Shown here: positions 35,300 to 47,449 of the stretch, piece by piece
Numbering within the stretch: position 1 is the stretch's first letter
Layout of the letters: every line of letters starts with the position of its first letter
Origin: Nissolia schottii
Lineage: Eukaryota > Streptophyta > Magnoliopsida > Fabales > Fabaceae
Assembly (NCBI GenBank): GCA_003254905.1
Contig: QANU01084201.1
Location: 22,807 to 86,806 of the forward strand
DNA length: 64,000 nucleotides
Reading direction: 5' to 3'
Translations under genes and position numbers: made by a program
The notes under the pieces: generated by a model
Databases searched by the model: none
The model's input: the letters and a program-made list of their open reading frames with translations, nothing else
Told to the model about the DNA's origin: nothing

Positions 35300-35680
35300 T
35301 GTACTCATAACTCTAGAACTGAAACTTAAATGAAGAAGCATCATAAAGGCAACATTTAATTGTCAAGTTCTTAATAATTGCTATTGTTGTACTAACTCTA
35401 GAACTAGAACTTGGTTCTAACAATTAAGTTACATACAAAAGTCATACATTGTCATTGACAGTTCAAACCATTGAGTAATTCTATACATTACTCATTCTTT
35501 CAAGTTTCTATACAATTACAGTTGAGCACATCATTCTAGAACTGAAATTTGATTGTACACTTACAAAAGCCACAAATTGGCATTCATACTCAAGTTTTCT
35601 AACATTATTACTTGTACACATCACTCTGGAATTGAAAACTTGAGTTTACTTTCATAAAAGTCTTAAATTGACAACTTCAA
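35300..35680. repeat. Diverged tandem array, unit about 85-110 bp
   Basis: The core CTCTAGAACTGAAACTT appears at about 35311, 35395 (ACTCTAGAACTAGAACTTG), 35543 (TTCTAGAACTGAAATTTG) and 35629 (CTCTGGAATTGAAAACTTG). Each is preceded by a TTGTACTCAT/TTGTACACATCA-like block and followed by AAAAGTC or AAAGCCAC-like blocks. Non-coding. Confidence 0.72.
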
Positions 35681-35855
35681 TGTTATCTATCATGAATAGT
35701 GCATTGACATAGGGATACATTTCTTGGCCACTTCAATAATTACGTTTCTAAGACTCCACAAGAGGAACCATTTTAGTTTCCCGAATTGAGATCCTGAAAC
35801 AAGGTGGACTTGTCAATTATTTATTGTTGACAGTGATACCAAAAACCCACCGAAA

Positions 35856-36247
35856 AACAATAAGTTTTTGGTTCTTAATAAATTGCAAATTTTACTTTCT
35901 ATTCTCAATAAAAATCTTCTTAGGATTGCATCCCCGATAAATTTTATTTTGTTTTCATTCTTACTATTTATCCCGATAAATTTTATTTTGTTTTCATTCT
36001 TACTATTTATTTGTGTCGTTAATTGTTAACGTAACAATTAACTTGGCCACATTAGCATACCTACATGAGTGAGTTATACTGATCTGACCAAGTTAATTGT
36101 CATGTCAATAGTTAGGGATGAAAACTTACATAAAAATTTTATTAAGGACAAAATCCTATAAAAATTATTAAGGAGAAAAAAATAATTTATTAAGGACCAA
36201 AAGCAAAATTTAAAATTTATTAATGACCAAAAACTTATTTAACCCTC
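35856..36247. mobile_element. MITE family A, copy 1
   Basis: Ends ATAAGTTTTTGGTTCTTAAT and ATTAATGACCAAAAACTTAT form an inverted pair. The centre has a diverged palindrome (AACAATTAACTTGG and CCAAGTTAATTGTCATG). It contains an exact 39-bp tandem duplication. Related copies are at 36564 and 39807. Confidence 0.75.
35933..36010. repeat. Exact 39-bp tandem duplication
   Basis: CCCGATAAATTTTATTTTGT and the following 19 bases occur twice in succession without a mismatch (35933-35971 and 35972-36010). Confidence 0.95.
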
Positions 36248-36563
36248 AAAAATTAAATTAGATTGTATTTTTTTATGTATTTATATATTTGAAACTCAAA
36301 GAATGGAGATTATTTTATTAAATAATATATTATTATTTTAAAATTCATATTATATTAATTAATTTTATTTAAAAGTTAAAAATAAATATTATTGACTTAT
36401 TTACAAAAATGAGGTGGAGTGTCATTTGATTAAACGGACGAAGAGTTCATCTTTTTATATAAGAATAGGGTGTGTCATTTAGTTAAACATTAAGGGTGAT
36501 ATTTATATTTATCAAAATAAATAAGTATACAAATACATAAAAAAATACAACCTAATTTAAAAT

Positions 36564-36915
36564 TAAAGGGTTAAATAAGTTTTTTTTCCTTAATAAATTT
36601 TAAATTTTGCTTTTTCCCTTAATAAAATTGTTTTTAGGATTTCATCTCTAATAAAATATTATTTTGGTTTTCATCTCTAACTGTTGACGTGACAGTTAAT
36701 TTAGTCATGTTAGCATGTCCAAATAAACATAATCCATTTACGTGAACATGATGACGTGACTAATTTAACTATCACGTTAGCAGTTAATGGTCTATGTAGA
36801 TAGTAATGATGAAAATCAAAATCGAAAAATTTATCAATGATACAATTCTACAAAACCTTTTATCGAGAACAAAATATAAAATTTATAATTTATTAATGAT
36901 TAAAAACTTTTTTAA
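36564..36915. mobile_element. MITE family A, copy 2
   Basis: Begins AGGGTTAAATAAGTTTTTTT and ends ATTAATGATTAAAAACTTTT; the centre has GTTGACGTGACAGTTAAT and ACTATCACGTTAGCAGTTAA. It shares the layout of copies 1 and 3. The AT-rich sequence between copies 1 and 2 (36248-36563) carries matching inverted ends (near 36250 and 36525). Confidence 0.7.
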
Positions 36916-37019
36916 TCATATATATATACACACACAAAAGTGTGTGTGTCAAGTGAACTAGTCCACCATTATTTGGCTCTAATCTATGAGAATTAAGGCC
37001 AATGGAAAACTCGTGCGGC

Positions 37020-38140
37020 CAAGTGGACTAGATCTTTCTTTTTTAATGTTTTAAGATTGACTCCCTTAATAAATCTATTTTTTTAATAGATTAGCCCTAG
37101 CCTTGGCCCCACTTTAATGTGTAGGGGCTCAGGCTAGGCCATTAGTTTCCCCCAATTTAAAAAAAAAATCCGCATTTTTTACTTTAAAATGGGCTAACAC
37201 TAGCCTTAATTTATATAGAGCCACACTAAAACTTTATTTATTTTTAAGTGAGTTAGAATCTGCTCGTAATTGACCCACTTAAAAATATTTTTTTTTCTCA
37301 CTTAATGGGTTAAGTCTAGCGTTGACCCATGTATGATTATACTTAAAATTTAATTTGTTAAATTAAGCACATAATTATCAAATTATCTTTTATATTTATC
37401 TTAAAGTTCAAAAAAAAAATGGGACTACAAAACTATAACAAAATTTTTCTTTAAAAGCCTAAACCAATATTGAAAACCAAAAATAAGACAATTTCATTCT
37501 TTGGCTTCATCACACACATTGAACTCTTTCAATAACAGTTTAGGTCCAAGACTATAGCAATCATCTTTATTTGAAACCCAACCAATTAAGAAATATTAGA
37601 AAACCAATCACTACTATGAACAATTACTAAAAATGATACTCAACAAATCAAGAGATTACTATTTGAGTTTAGAGTAAAGCCATGTAACAAATTTGTTGTG
37701 GAAATAAGCATTTGGACATTGTTTAGAAGAGTCGAGTTTTTATACTTGATCTAAATACGTCTATCAATACTAAATGTAAATTTCAAAATCATGTAGTAAT
37801 CAAAATACTTAACACATCTTTGACCATAATCCATCGATAGTGTGAGGAAATTATTTTTTGTTAGATTTTCAATAGTTTATCACATCAAAGTTTTCATTTT
37901 TGTTATAATCATCTTGCGTTTTCATCCAAATAGAGATTCAATTCGGCCATTTCGATAATATTTTTGGTTTCATTTTTAAATACTTTAAACAAACTCCTAA
38001 ATGCATATTTTAGATTTATTTTGGCTTAATAATAAAGAAAGGGAAAAAAAATTCTATTGGCTTTCTTCCCATATTTATTTTATCCACATAGCATACATTT
38101 TAAACCCATGGAATTGTTTTGTATGCCATTAAAGATCTCA
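37020..38140. other. AT-rich spacer with repeat debris
   Basis: No gene. A GC-richer patch at about 37088-37150 (CCTTGGCCCCACTTTAATG) looks like part of another short repeat. Confidence 0.4.
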
Positions 38141-38144
38141 TTCT

Positions 38145-38197
<53 letters not shown>

Positions 38198-38199
38198 TA
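38145..38199. repeat. (AAT)n microsatellite
   Basis: A run of ATA/AAT triplets ending with one interruption (AATAACAATAA). Confidence 0.95.
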
Positions 38200-38894
38200 A
38201 AAGTGGCGAGACATACGCATCAAACAAAAACAGCAAGCCTGGATTGTACGATGTAAAAACCAACTCTCAATAACCAAAATCAGCCATCACTACCTTCCAT
38301 CTATTTATTACTGCTTCGTTCTTATGGCCATGTGAATGCTCAATGTTGTGATCCTCTTGGTTTCTTTTGTGATTTGTATTGTATCATTGTTGCTCTCCCC
38401 ACATCCTCTTGTGTGGATATTAAGCTAAACCAGCCTGTTGCACATGAATTGGTTAATATGTCCAGCCATTGTTCCATGATGTCACCCCCTTCTACATTGT
38501 ATTTGTACACCGCCATATTTGGACAATGTGGAAATTCTTGACACCATTAACCTTCTATAACTTGTTCCCAATCAGGGATTTTATCATAGGATGCAGGATG
38601 CTATTTGATTTCTTTCATAGCAGGTTATCCAAAATTCCAACTCACCACAAAAAAATAAAGAACAACAAATTTTCTTTTGGAAACCGTACCACTTTTTTAT
38701 GTTTGTACAATGTTCCACCCTTCAAAGAAGTTCTTTGGACATGATGACAACACCAAAATAAAATTCCCCCACTTTAGGATGGAACACCGAATCATCCGTA
38801 CACAAAGCGTATTCTAGATATTAGTTTAAACCAAAAAAGAAAAACGACATTGTGAAATTGTAATAATCAAATTGATAGGATTTCATAATCTATA

Positions 38895-39418
38895 TTTGAC
38901 TAAATGTTTGAGTTTTTCATGTCACAGGGTGTTTGGTACATTGTTTTTAAGATTATCATGTAATTTAGATTACCTTTTAGAAATATTATCACTTGTTAAA
39001 TTACTTGTAATGTTACATTGTTATATTCGGTATGCATAAGCCATGTAACTAAGGATTTATATTAATTTGTTTTGTATATAAAAATGATTACGAAGTAATA
39101 TATATTATTTATTTATTTATTATTATTATTATTGTTATTAATAGAATTACTTTTATTTTTTTATTATTATTTTTATTTTTTATTATAATTATTTTTATTA
39201 TTACTATTTTTATTTTTTATTATTATTTTATTTTTATAATATTATTATTATTTAGGATTACCTGAAAATGGTAATTCCTTAGAGGTAATCCACATTACCA
39301 CTTTAAAGACAATGTGAATAACCTGAGTAATCAAGATTACCAGCAATCTTATCACACCAAACAATTCAATATGAATTACCAGATAATTTAAAAGTCAGAT
39401 TACAAATATTTAGTCAAA
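38895..39418. mobile_element. MITE-like element with double inverted ends
   Basis: Outer ends TTTGACTAAAT (38895-38905) and ATTTAGTCAAA (39408-39418) are perfect inverted repeats. Inner ends GGTGTTTGGTA (about 38929) and ACACCAAACAA (39354-39364) are imperfect ones. Between them are ATTACC/GGTAAT motifs in both orientations and a long TTATTA simple repeat (39115-39255). Confidence 0.65.
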
Positions 39419-39806
39419 GCTAATTTAGTAAACGTATTCCATTAGATTAGAATAAATATTTATGAATTTATATTTCATCATTCTCTTACATCTAAAATAA
39501 ACATCATTAAAAAATTAAAAAAATAAAAATCTCTATCTAAAATTTAAAATCAACTCTCTACCATAATCATTTCAAATTCTAAGAATTTCCGAACAACTAA
39601 AACAAATACTAATTAACCACTTTTATAAAAAAAATCTTTAAATTTTAATATATTTTATTCAAAATTACTCTTATGTACTTAGAAATTTTTTTCACTTAAT
39701 GCTATATGTTCAAGTGTATTATAGATGAACACACAAATATATGTATCAAAATAAACCCAAATAACACCCAGGTACTACACTAATTTATAAAACGTCGTTG
39801 TCTTTT

Positions 39807-40185
39807 GGGTTAAATATGTTTTTATTCCCTAAAAAATTACAAATTTTGTGGTTTGCCCCTGATAATTTTTTTTTAGGAAATAGTCATTGATAAATTTTTT
39901 TTGTAAGATGTAGTCTCTGTTGTCAAGCTTGGTCATTAATTGCTGACGTCGTAGTTAACTTAACCAAGTGACAGGTCCCATACAATGTCGCGTGTCAATT
40001 TTTTGTGGACACGTGGCCTGTCACGTTGCCGAGTTAACTGTGACATCAGCCGTTAACAACACAACTTGATAGTAAGAACTAAATCCTAATAAAAAAAATT
40101 TATCAGGAACTATTTCTAACAAAAAACTTTTAAGAGTAAAACATAAAATATATAATTTATGAGGGACCAAAAACATATTTAACCC
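39807..40185. mobile_element. MITE family A, copy 3
   Basis: The best preserved copy. Ends TTGGGTTAAATATGTTTTTA and GGGACCAAAAACATATTTAA are inverted repeats, and the centre has TGCTGACGTCGTAGTTAACT opposing GAGTTAACTGTGACATCAGC. Non-coding. Confidence 0.82.
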
Positions 40186-40189
40186 TTAT

Positions 40190-41050
40190 TTTTTTTATCC
40201 GAACTTCAGGAAAGTGTACAGATAATAAGTGAATACTTTATCCGTTTCAAGAATTCTAAAACTACAACCAAAGTGATTCCGCCGTTTTCTTTGAAAAGGG
40301 GTGGTTGAAAATGATCATGCGCAGCTATGTGGGTTAACCATATATATTATAGTTAATTTCATATGAAAACGAGCGTAAAATATTATTGAACAATGCACGA
40401 AACCTTTGGGGGCATTGTTAATTAAATGCTTAGGAGCAACATGGTATAAATAATTATTTTTTCCCTAGCCTAATGGTAAGGGTATCAAGAAACTTGGATT
40501 CCACTTTTTCTTTTGGCTAACAACCGATTCCTTCATGATGAATGCAGTGGGTAAATAAATTAATAGGCTGCCCAACTAAGATAAAATGGTGACTAATATT
40601 TAATATTTGAGGAAATATGCATGGAGAAGGGTAGGTTAACGTACACTCATCCATAAGTGTCTCTCTTCCGTTACGTGCCTATGCAATAGGAATGTTCCTT
40701 GTTTGCATTAATTAACATGTATAAGTATGTATGAATGTAACCGATAGAAGTTATTTTCCTCTTTGCTTAGGGCAAGCTTACAATCGAATGGGTGCCCGGA
40801 AAGGGCGGGAAAAAATTGATTCTGAGAATTTTATTATTATTAAATTTTACGGTGGATTGATATATTTTACTTTAAAAAAATAGCATCTAAAGTCCTAAAT
40901 TTTTATTCTGTTATGAGTAGGCATATTATAATTTTAAATCTTTTAATTTAATCTATAAATTGTAACTCACTTGCAAATAGTCACCCCACCAAATCACTTA
41001 CCATTAAATATTTTAATTAACAAAAATCTTCAAACTACAAACAATTCTTA
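40190..41050. other. Spacer
   Basis: No gene seen; AT-rich. Confidence 0.4.
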
Positions 41051-41054
41051 TTTA

Positions 41055-42310
41055 TTTATTTTTATAATTAAACGGGGACAAAGTGCCCGAAACAACCAAC
41101 AACTAACACGCTACAATCCTGGGAATATAGATCCCCTACAATCAACATTAAATGAAAGCAAAAGGGAGGATGAAATAGTCTCAAAAACCACCATACCACT
41201 AGAGATGAAATGACTGTGCTTCGCCAACGAGTCCACCCAAAAATTTTCCTCTCTGTATATGTGAGACATCTTCACACTCTAATCCATCCTTAACATGTTT
41301 TTGATAGCTAGGATCACCAAAGAATGTTGGTGCAGATCAACATTGTCCCCATCTATATGAGAAGAGAAGCACACATAGAAATATCAATCTCCACTTTCCT
41401 ACACCATGCCAATTTCAGTCCATTTAGAACACCTCACAATTTAGTATATGTTATCGAGAGAGGGCCTATTTTGGAAGAGAAACCCACAACAAAACCTTCC
41501 ATGGTGATCCCAAATTAAGGGTGTACAACAGCTCAATGGGTCGCACCCGCCTGACCCGTCACTTGTGTTGGGTTAGGTATTAGGTTTAAATTCTGAGACT
41601 CGACCCATCTTTTTTATTTATTATTTAATTATTATTATTTTATATATATACATATTTTCTTTTTATTATTAGATTTATTTTCTTTTTGGGCCTAAAACCA
41701 TTTATGCATTAAAAGATAATATATATATATATATATATATTAAATTAAAAAAACATATTTTTATTATAAAAATAAGTTAAATAAAAAAATAAATTTTTTT
41801 AAAAAAGATGGGTCACCCGTCGACCCGCCTAACTCGACCTACCTAAGGCAGGTCACAAGTTTGGCGGGTGCCAACCAGAGAAACCCAAAATTGACCCTTG
41901 GGCGGGTCGAGTCTCAAACATGGGCAAGTCCGACCCAACTCATGTTCGTCCCTATCCCAAATAATGCCACCAGCCACAACTTCACCATGCTCATAAATAG
42001 ACCCGTCTGTGTTAAGCTCTATCTAACCCACTGCGAAAACATACCCATATTCTTGAGCTCTTCTTATAAGAGAAAAAAAACTAGGTTTAGTTTGAAGGGA
42101 GGCTCTTCATCAAAAACAACATAGTTTTGGTGAGTCCAAAGACCATGCACAATGGTAGAAAAAAGGAGAGGCCAAGAAACCCCTCTCTGAGAATGAGAAC
42201 CCAAGCAAATATTATCCCTTACCCAGCATTTTATAGGAAGCTAAAAAAAGGTACCAAGCTGAGAACTATGGAGAGTACTCATCCACACAAACTTTGCAAG
42301 AACACAAATG
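41055..42310 (-). pseudogene. LINE-type zf-RVT/RNase H remnant, split by a MITE
   Basis: Minus strand, starting near 42250. It encodes VRDNICLGSHSQRGVSWPLL, IVHGLWTHQNYVVFDEE, then LNTDGSIYEHGEVVAGGIIW, the first strand of an RNase H domain with its catalytic Asp. After an insertion (41516-41953) it continues HHGRF, VVGFSSKIGPLSITYTKL, LNGLKLAWCRKVEIDI and MSHIYRERNFWVDSLAKHSH (the C-terminal RNase H block). This is the RVT_3/zf-RVT arrangement of plant LINE-derived proteins. Stops and at least one frameshift (between HHGRF and VVGF) disable it. It could come from a LINE 3' end or from a domesticated stand-alone RNase H-like gene. Confidence 0.78.
41516..41953. mobile_element. hAT-type MITE (438 bp) with target duplication
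   Basis: ATCCCAAAT is present on both sides (41507-41515 and 41954-41962), giving an 8-bp duplication (TCCCAAAT) plus one ambiguous base. Element ends are TAAGGGTGTACA and TGTTCGTCCCTA (TAGGG-type termini). The interior has GGGTCG/CGACCC motifs in both orientations and an AT-rich centre. It interrupts the RNase H frame. Confidence 0.85.
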
Positions 42311-42449
42311 CTTATGTCAAATTATAAATTATCAGACCTAATACTACCAAACAAAATACTATTAGGTTTTATTCTATACAATATATCAAGTCGAGCCTAT
42401 AAGTGTTATGTGTCAAAATCTTTACTGCTCTTTTTCTTTTAAGAAAAAT

Positions 42450-43315
42450 GATTGGTGGACACCTTACAACCTGTCATCGTACTATAAACCAAAGATTTTA
42501 TACGATTGACCCATATACACTTACTCTCACATTATAACGAACTTTCATGCACTCACTCAACCCAAAACCATCAGCTCAAATGCAACCTTCATATTTCTTT
42601 TTCGTCCTTCGTCTTCGTTCTTTTCATCATCATTCGTTGATGTCACCGTCATCCTTCTACTTCTTTGTCCACATTGTAGTTCTTCGTCCTCATCGTCGTC
42701 TTCTTCTTCTTCATCATCTTCTTCCTTTATTTCATTTTTTATTTTTGAACAAGCTCATCCATGGAGTCTTTAGATCAGACCGATGAATTTAATGAGATAC
42801 AATTCTGTAAAACTTTGGAAGGAATCCATGTGTATATTTTGATAGGAATCTGAGTTGATTGTGCATTGTTGTTGTCAATGTTTATGCACCACAGTTGAAA
42901 ATATTTGTGGACGATAGTTGAAAACTTTCATGCACAAACATTGTTCACTATCATGCACAAACATCTTGAAAAAGTTCAAAATATTTGTGCACAACAGTTA
43001 AAAATGTTTATCCACAACAGTTGAAAAAGTTTATGTACAACAATTGAAAAAGTTTGTGCACAACAATTTAAAATGTTTGTGCACAGTAGTTGCTGAGGGG
43101 GTTTGATGCTTTTGCGAGAGAAAAGTTATGAGCTCTATGTTTCCATCATTTGGAGAAGCGGGAACGGTTTTGTGCAATGGAGAGTGTGTGCACGCAATGT
43201 GAGAGTGGAAGGTGGAGAGTGTGGAACATGGGCGCCGTGCATTTTGTTAATGGACCCTGTGTATAAAATCGTTTAAGTGGTAGTACAGTGGCGGTATTTG
43301 GGGTGTACATGTAGC
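42450..43315. mobile_element. Putative non-autonomous DNA element with internal minisatellite
   Basis: The left border region (TGGACACCTTACAAC..GTCATCGTACTATAAA..TTTTATACGATT) resembles the inverted right border (TGTATAAAATCGTTTAAGTG..GTACAGTGGCGG..GGGGTGTACA). The interior has a TCTTC-rich block (42600-42730) and a tandem array. The open frame at 42547-42786 is low-complexity and not a gene. Confidence 0.5.
42885..43095. repeat. Minisatellite, unit about 22-26 bp
   Basis: TTTGTGCACAACAGTTGAAA-like units recur about eight times with mutations (TTTATGCACCACAGTTGAAA, TTTATCCACAACAGTTGAAA, TTTGTGCACAACAATTTAAA and others). Confidence 0.85.
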
Positions 43316-43319
43316 AGTA

Positions 43320-46300
43320 CCCTTTTTTTTAATTTCTCTTTCATTACCTCATGGATTATTATTTAAAAACGAAAAAAATTAAAATATTTTGACAATAAAT
43401 TTAGCATAACCATATATTTTTCTCCCAAACTATACGAGCAAAGGTCATCACAATCACAGTAAAATTAACAAATTAGATTTTGTTTTCCGTAATTTATTTT
43501 AATTTTTTAAATGTATATATTAATATTTTTTGAAACGGGAAAATAATGAAAATATTGTTAAAAATTGTGGAGATTTTGATACTTAATATTGATAAATTTT
43601 TTAAAGTCATTTAGTAATAGCGTTGCGTTAAAAATTATTATAGTTTAAAAAACTAATTAATTTTTAATAACTTTTGGTTGTTCTTTGCAAGTATTTAAGG
43701 ATATAATTAAAAGATTTAATGGTTGATGATAATTATTTACAAACCGATGAAAATTTAAAAGTTAAATTAAAATATTTAAAAGTTTGATATGCTATTTGCA
43801 ATAGAGTAAAAGTTTAGGAGGTTTAGACCCAAAATCTTACCATGATGGACCTCATATCTCTGTGAATATAATTATTAAAAAAATATCCAAAATGATTATC
43901 ATAAAATCATTCCTATTCATTTAAACTCAATATTAGGGGTGCTACCATGCAATGCTTCTGAACATCAAGGCCACCATAGTAGACGGCACCTTTCTTCACG
44001 TCCAAATAACAGAAAATGTCAAAATTTTCTTATTTTCTTTCTTTTCATTTTCTATTGAACAAAGCAAAGCACAAGAGTTACTAAATTGATATTATTATAT
44101 GAGAAATTCTTACATGAATACAATTATAAGATTTTTATAATTTAGTACACTCACAAAAGACATAGATTCTATAAATTTCATTTAAGATATTCTCATATGT
44201 TTATAAATTTTATCTAATTTTTTTTTTTGTAAGGATGGCTATGTACAAATTTTCCTTATTATCTACTTGATGTTGTCGCCTGTGGTTAGCTCCTCGGTTG
44301 AGCATATGCTTTATATATCATTGTGATTTGAGTTTGATTTCAATGTTGGTGGGTGATCAGCAAACATATTGGTTAGGTTTCGGATGAAAGCGAGTTTTCC
44401 CTTTAATCTAAAGCTTTGGTTACAAAAGATAATCCACGTGATGTAGCGTATTTATTTATTAATTAAGTAACGTGATTGATTTAGCGTATGTTACAGCGAT
44501 AACATGGAGCATTGAGTTTATATAAAACCGATGGTGTGAAAACTAGTTGTAGCATTGTTTCAATTGGCTGGTATTTTAATTTCCTTCAAATATACTAATT
44601 CAGTAACCATTTTTGTAGAGTCCATTATGCCATTGACTGAACACGGTCATCTATCATCTACTACTATGATTATGTATTAAATGGGACAGGTTGACCCGGT
44701 GAATGGGGAAAACTTTAAGAATAAAACATTAAAAAAAATCTCATTCTTTTTAATGAATTAATTTGAAAGTTTTTTCTAAAATAAATTAATTTTTTATAAA
44801 AAGAAGTGATTTAAATTGATTCATGTTTAACTTGTTTTTTAAACAGGAGTCGATTTAAATTGATTCTTGTGATAAAAAATTTAATTTTTTTAATAAAAAA
44901 ATAGAATCGATTCAAATCAACTCTTTTAAAAAAAAATGAAAATCACAGAGTCTTTTTCTGAGAAAAGTAAGGTTTCATTATATGATGTACGTGTTTATGG
45001 CCTGCTTATGGATGCGTAAAATTAATATTAAAATCTCGTCAATGATTTTTAATTTATTTTTCAACAAATTATGACCAAAAAAATAATTAAGATTAAGATG
45101 ATTGTTTAGAATCAATAAAAATCAAAATCAGTAATTATAAATAATCAGTAGTTGATTTTGCAGATTTCTAAATTAATAATATTAAAAATAAAATTCATAG
45201 TAGTATCCAATTAAGATCATAAATTAATTATTGATGGATTTTCTCCTTGTGGTGAGCCCATTTTATACCAGGTTGTGCTCATTTCTAGCGTATTGTATTA
45301 TTTTATCTTAGAATGCTCCAGTAAACCCACAGACAGGATATGACCAATTCTCACTTTCGTAGTCTTGTAGTTTATGTTGATTGGAATTTAAATATGTAAC
45401 TTAATAATTATTTTGAATTTGCAAACTGTTATGTTTCCTTTGTTTGAGAAACCCCTGGATTTGTGACTGAATTTTATTGAATTGTGAATTGTTATCAGAT
45501 GTTTGTTTCCTTTGTTGAAATAAGCCTATAAACAAGAGAATCTATGTAAATTTTTTTAAAAAAAATTTGAGATATTCAAGGCTTATTAGGGGTCGTGGTC
45601 CCCTATGAGTCAGTCATGACTTCAGTTGGGTCATAACAATGATTTTTTTTTCTTCTTCTAAGAGCAAAAGATCCCAACATCAAAATCTTAGAAAACTAAA
45701 AATAACATTTACTCTCAAATTTAAAAGAAGGAAAAAAGGAAAAGCACAAAGAAAAAGAAGAAAGGTATAGTGTATGTTGAAGGACATGACAATGAATTAC
45801 GGTTCACTGAGAAAAGGGATAAATTTCTAGGAAACATGTACGTTAGCAGAATAAAGAGAATCCGCAAGGTGGAAACTTGAGGTAAAATAAATAGCAGGCC
45901 CCTCTTTTTTCTGGCGGAAGCACTAGCTAGTAAGATTTTACTGTTTTCTGGGTGGAAATTTGGAATGGACTAAACAAAGGATTCAAATGTGAAGAAATAC
46001 ACAATAAAATAAATAAATAAATAAATAGGTAAAAAAACAAAACGGCAAAATCTAAAAGGTCAAGATGAACTGTCCATGGGGCCTACACGGTAGACAAAGT
46101 GGCAGAGTTAATGTGACTTTAGTGAACCTAACTTTGGAAGCAAATGGAAAATCACTGATTTCAGATCTGTATCTCAGCTATCTACAATTTTCATTGCATA
46201 ACCACTACAGGTAACACTGCCCTTATCTTTCAATTTGTCATTCTATCGGTCCACAGGGATCATATGCTATGTGCTACGGCATTTACACCTCTCCAATATT

Positions 46301-46890
46301 ACTACCCAATTGAAGCAGTACAAACTCAAGGACCATGATCCATGATGTCAGGGCCTGTTTGATTTTTATTTGTTTTTTAATTTATATTCAATATACTCCA
46401 ACTCCAAACCTTTTAAAAAAAGAGAGTATACTAATATTAGTTACGATAAAACTTATTAAAAGTGCATGCCTATTTTATTTACTGTTAAGAAACAATTTAT
46501 GTTTCATAGTAAATATTCCATCCGTTTAATATTATATAACACTTTTCATCTAAAATTTTGTTTAACATTAATTGTTATTTGATTAAATTAAAAAATATTA
46601 ATTATTTTTTTTATTTTATCCTTACAATAACTTATTATGTATGTTAATTGAAGAGATAGAATGGTGAGAAAAATAAAAATATATTAAAAAATAATTCAAT
46701 TTAAATACTTGATATGTTTTTTTAAGTATATACAAATTAATTAATTTTTTAATTTCTGTGATTGAGTCAAAAATGACATTTAATATTAAATGGTGATAAT
46801 TTTTTTTATAGAAGTAAAAACAAATTATTTCTCATAAGGCTGTCTCAAAAAGATAGATTTATTTATTGCAGTTGAGTGTATAACCCAATT
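43320..46890. other. Long AT-rich spacer
   Basis: No gene recognised on either strand. It contains repeated TGATTTAAATTGATTC-like motifs in both orientations at about 44800-44930 and an (AAAT)n run near 46000-46028. Confidence 0.45.
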
Positions 46891-46892
46891 AT

Positions 46893-47444
46893 GGTTGTTA
46901 AACTTTCGAGTTAACTCGTAAACTCTTACGAGTTTACGATTTTACTACACAAAACGAGTTAACACTTATGTAAACTCTTTTTTGTTAAACTCGTACGAGT
47001 TTAAGTAAACCCGCGATTCTACGAGCGAGTTTACGAGTTATCTCAAAATGTAAAATTTTTGTAACTTTGTTAAATACTTACCTAACTTTATTTATATTAG
47101 ATAATGTATATTGAGTTTATTTAGCTAATTTCATATATTTATCATAATTGAGTTATGTTTTATTGAATTATAAAATAATACAGATATTGAATAAAGTATG
47201 ACATAACCACTAAGTGTCATGCATTAAGGTGTATTTTATGATATTCATTTCATTAATTTAATTTAAAGTTAACATTATTCAATTTCAATTATAAATACAA
47301 TATTTAATCAAGTTTAGTTACTAATTATATTGTTTATAATATATTTTTTTACATATATAAACTCATACGAGTTTACGATCCGAATTTGTTGAGATTTTAC
47401 GAGTTTACTTAAACTCTCGAGTTTGACAAACTTGAAGCCAATAG
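46893..47444. mobile_element. Foldback element built of GAGTTTACGA motifs
   Basis: The left end GGTTGTTAAACTTTCGAGTT..ACTCGTAAACTC opposes the right end GAGTTTACTTAAACTCTCGA..GTTTGACAAACTTG. The motif ACGAGTTTACGA and its complement occur many times in the outer 120 bp on each side, like subterminal transposase-binding repeats; the middle is AT-rich. Length about 550 bp, non-coding. Confidence 0.72.
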
Positions 47445-47449
47445 TTACT

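Noticed and set aside
35300-35680. Regularly spaced repeats considered as a CRISPR array
   Set aside because: Units are diverged, spacing varies, there are no cas genes, and the context is a plant nuclear genome.
38080-38277. Tyr-run frame on the minus strand
   Set aside because: Produced by the (AAT)n microsatellite.
42547-42786. 79-codon frame with an apparent hydrophobic stretch
   Set aside because: Derived from a TTC/TCA-rich simple tract within a transposon-like element.
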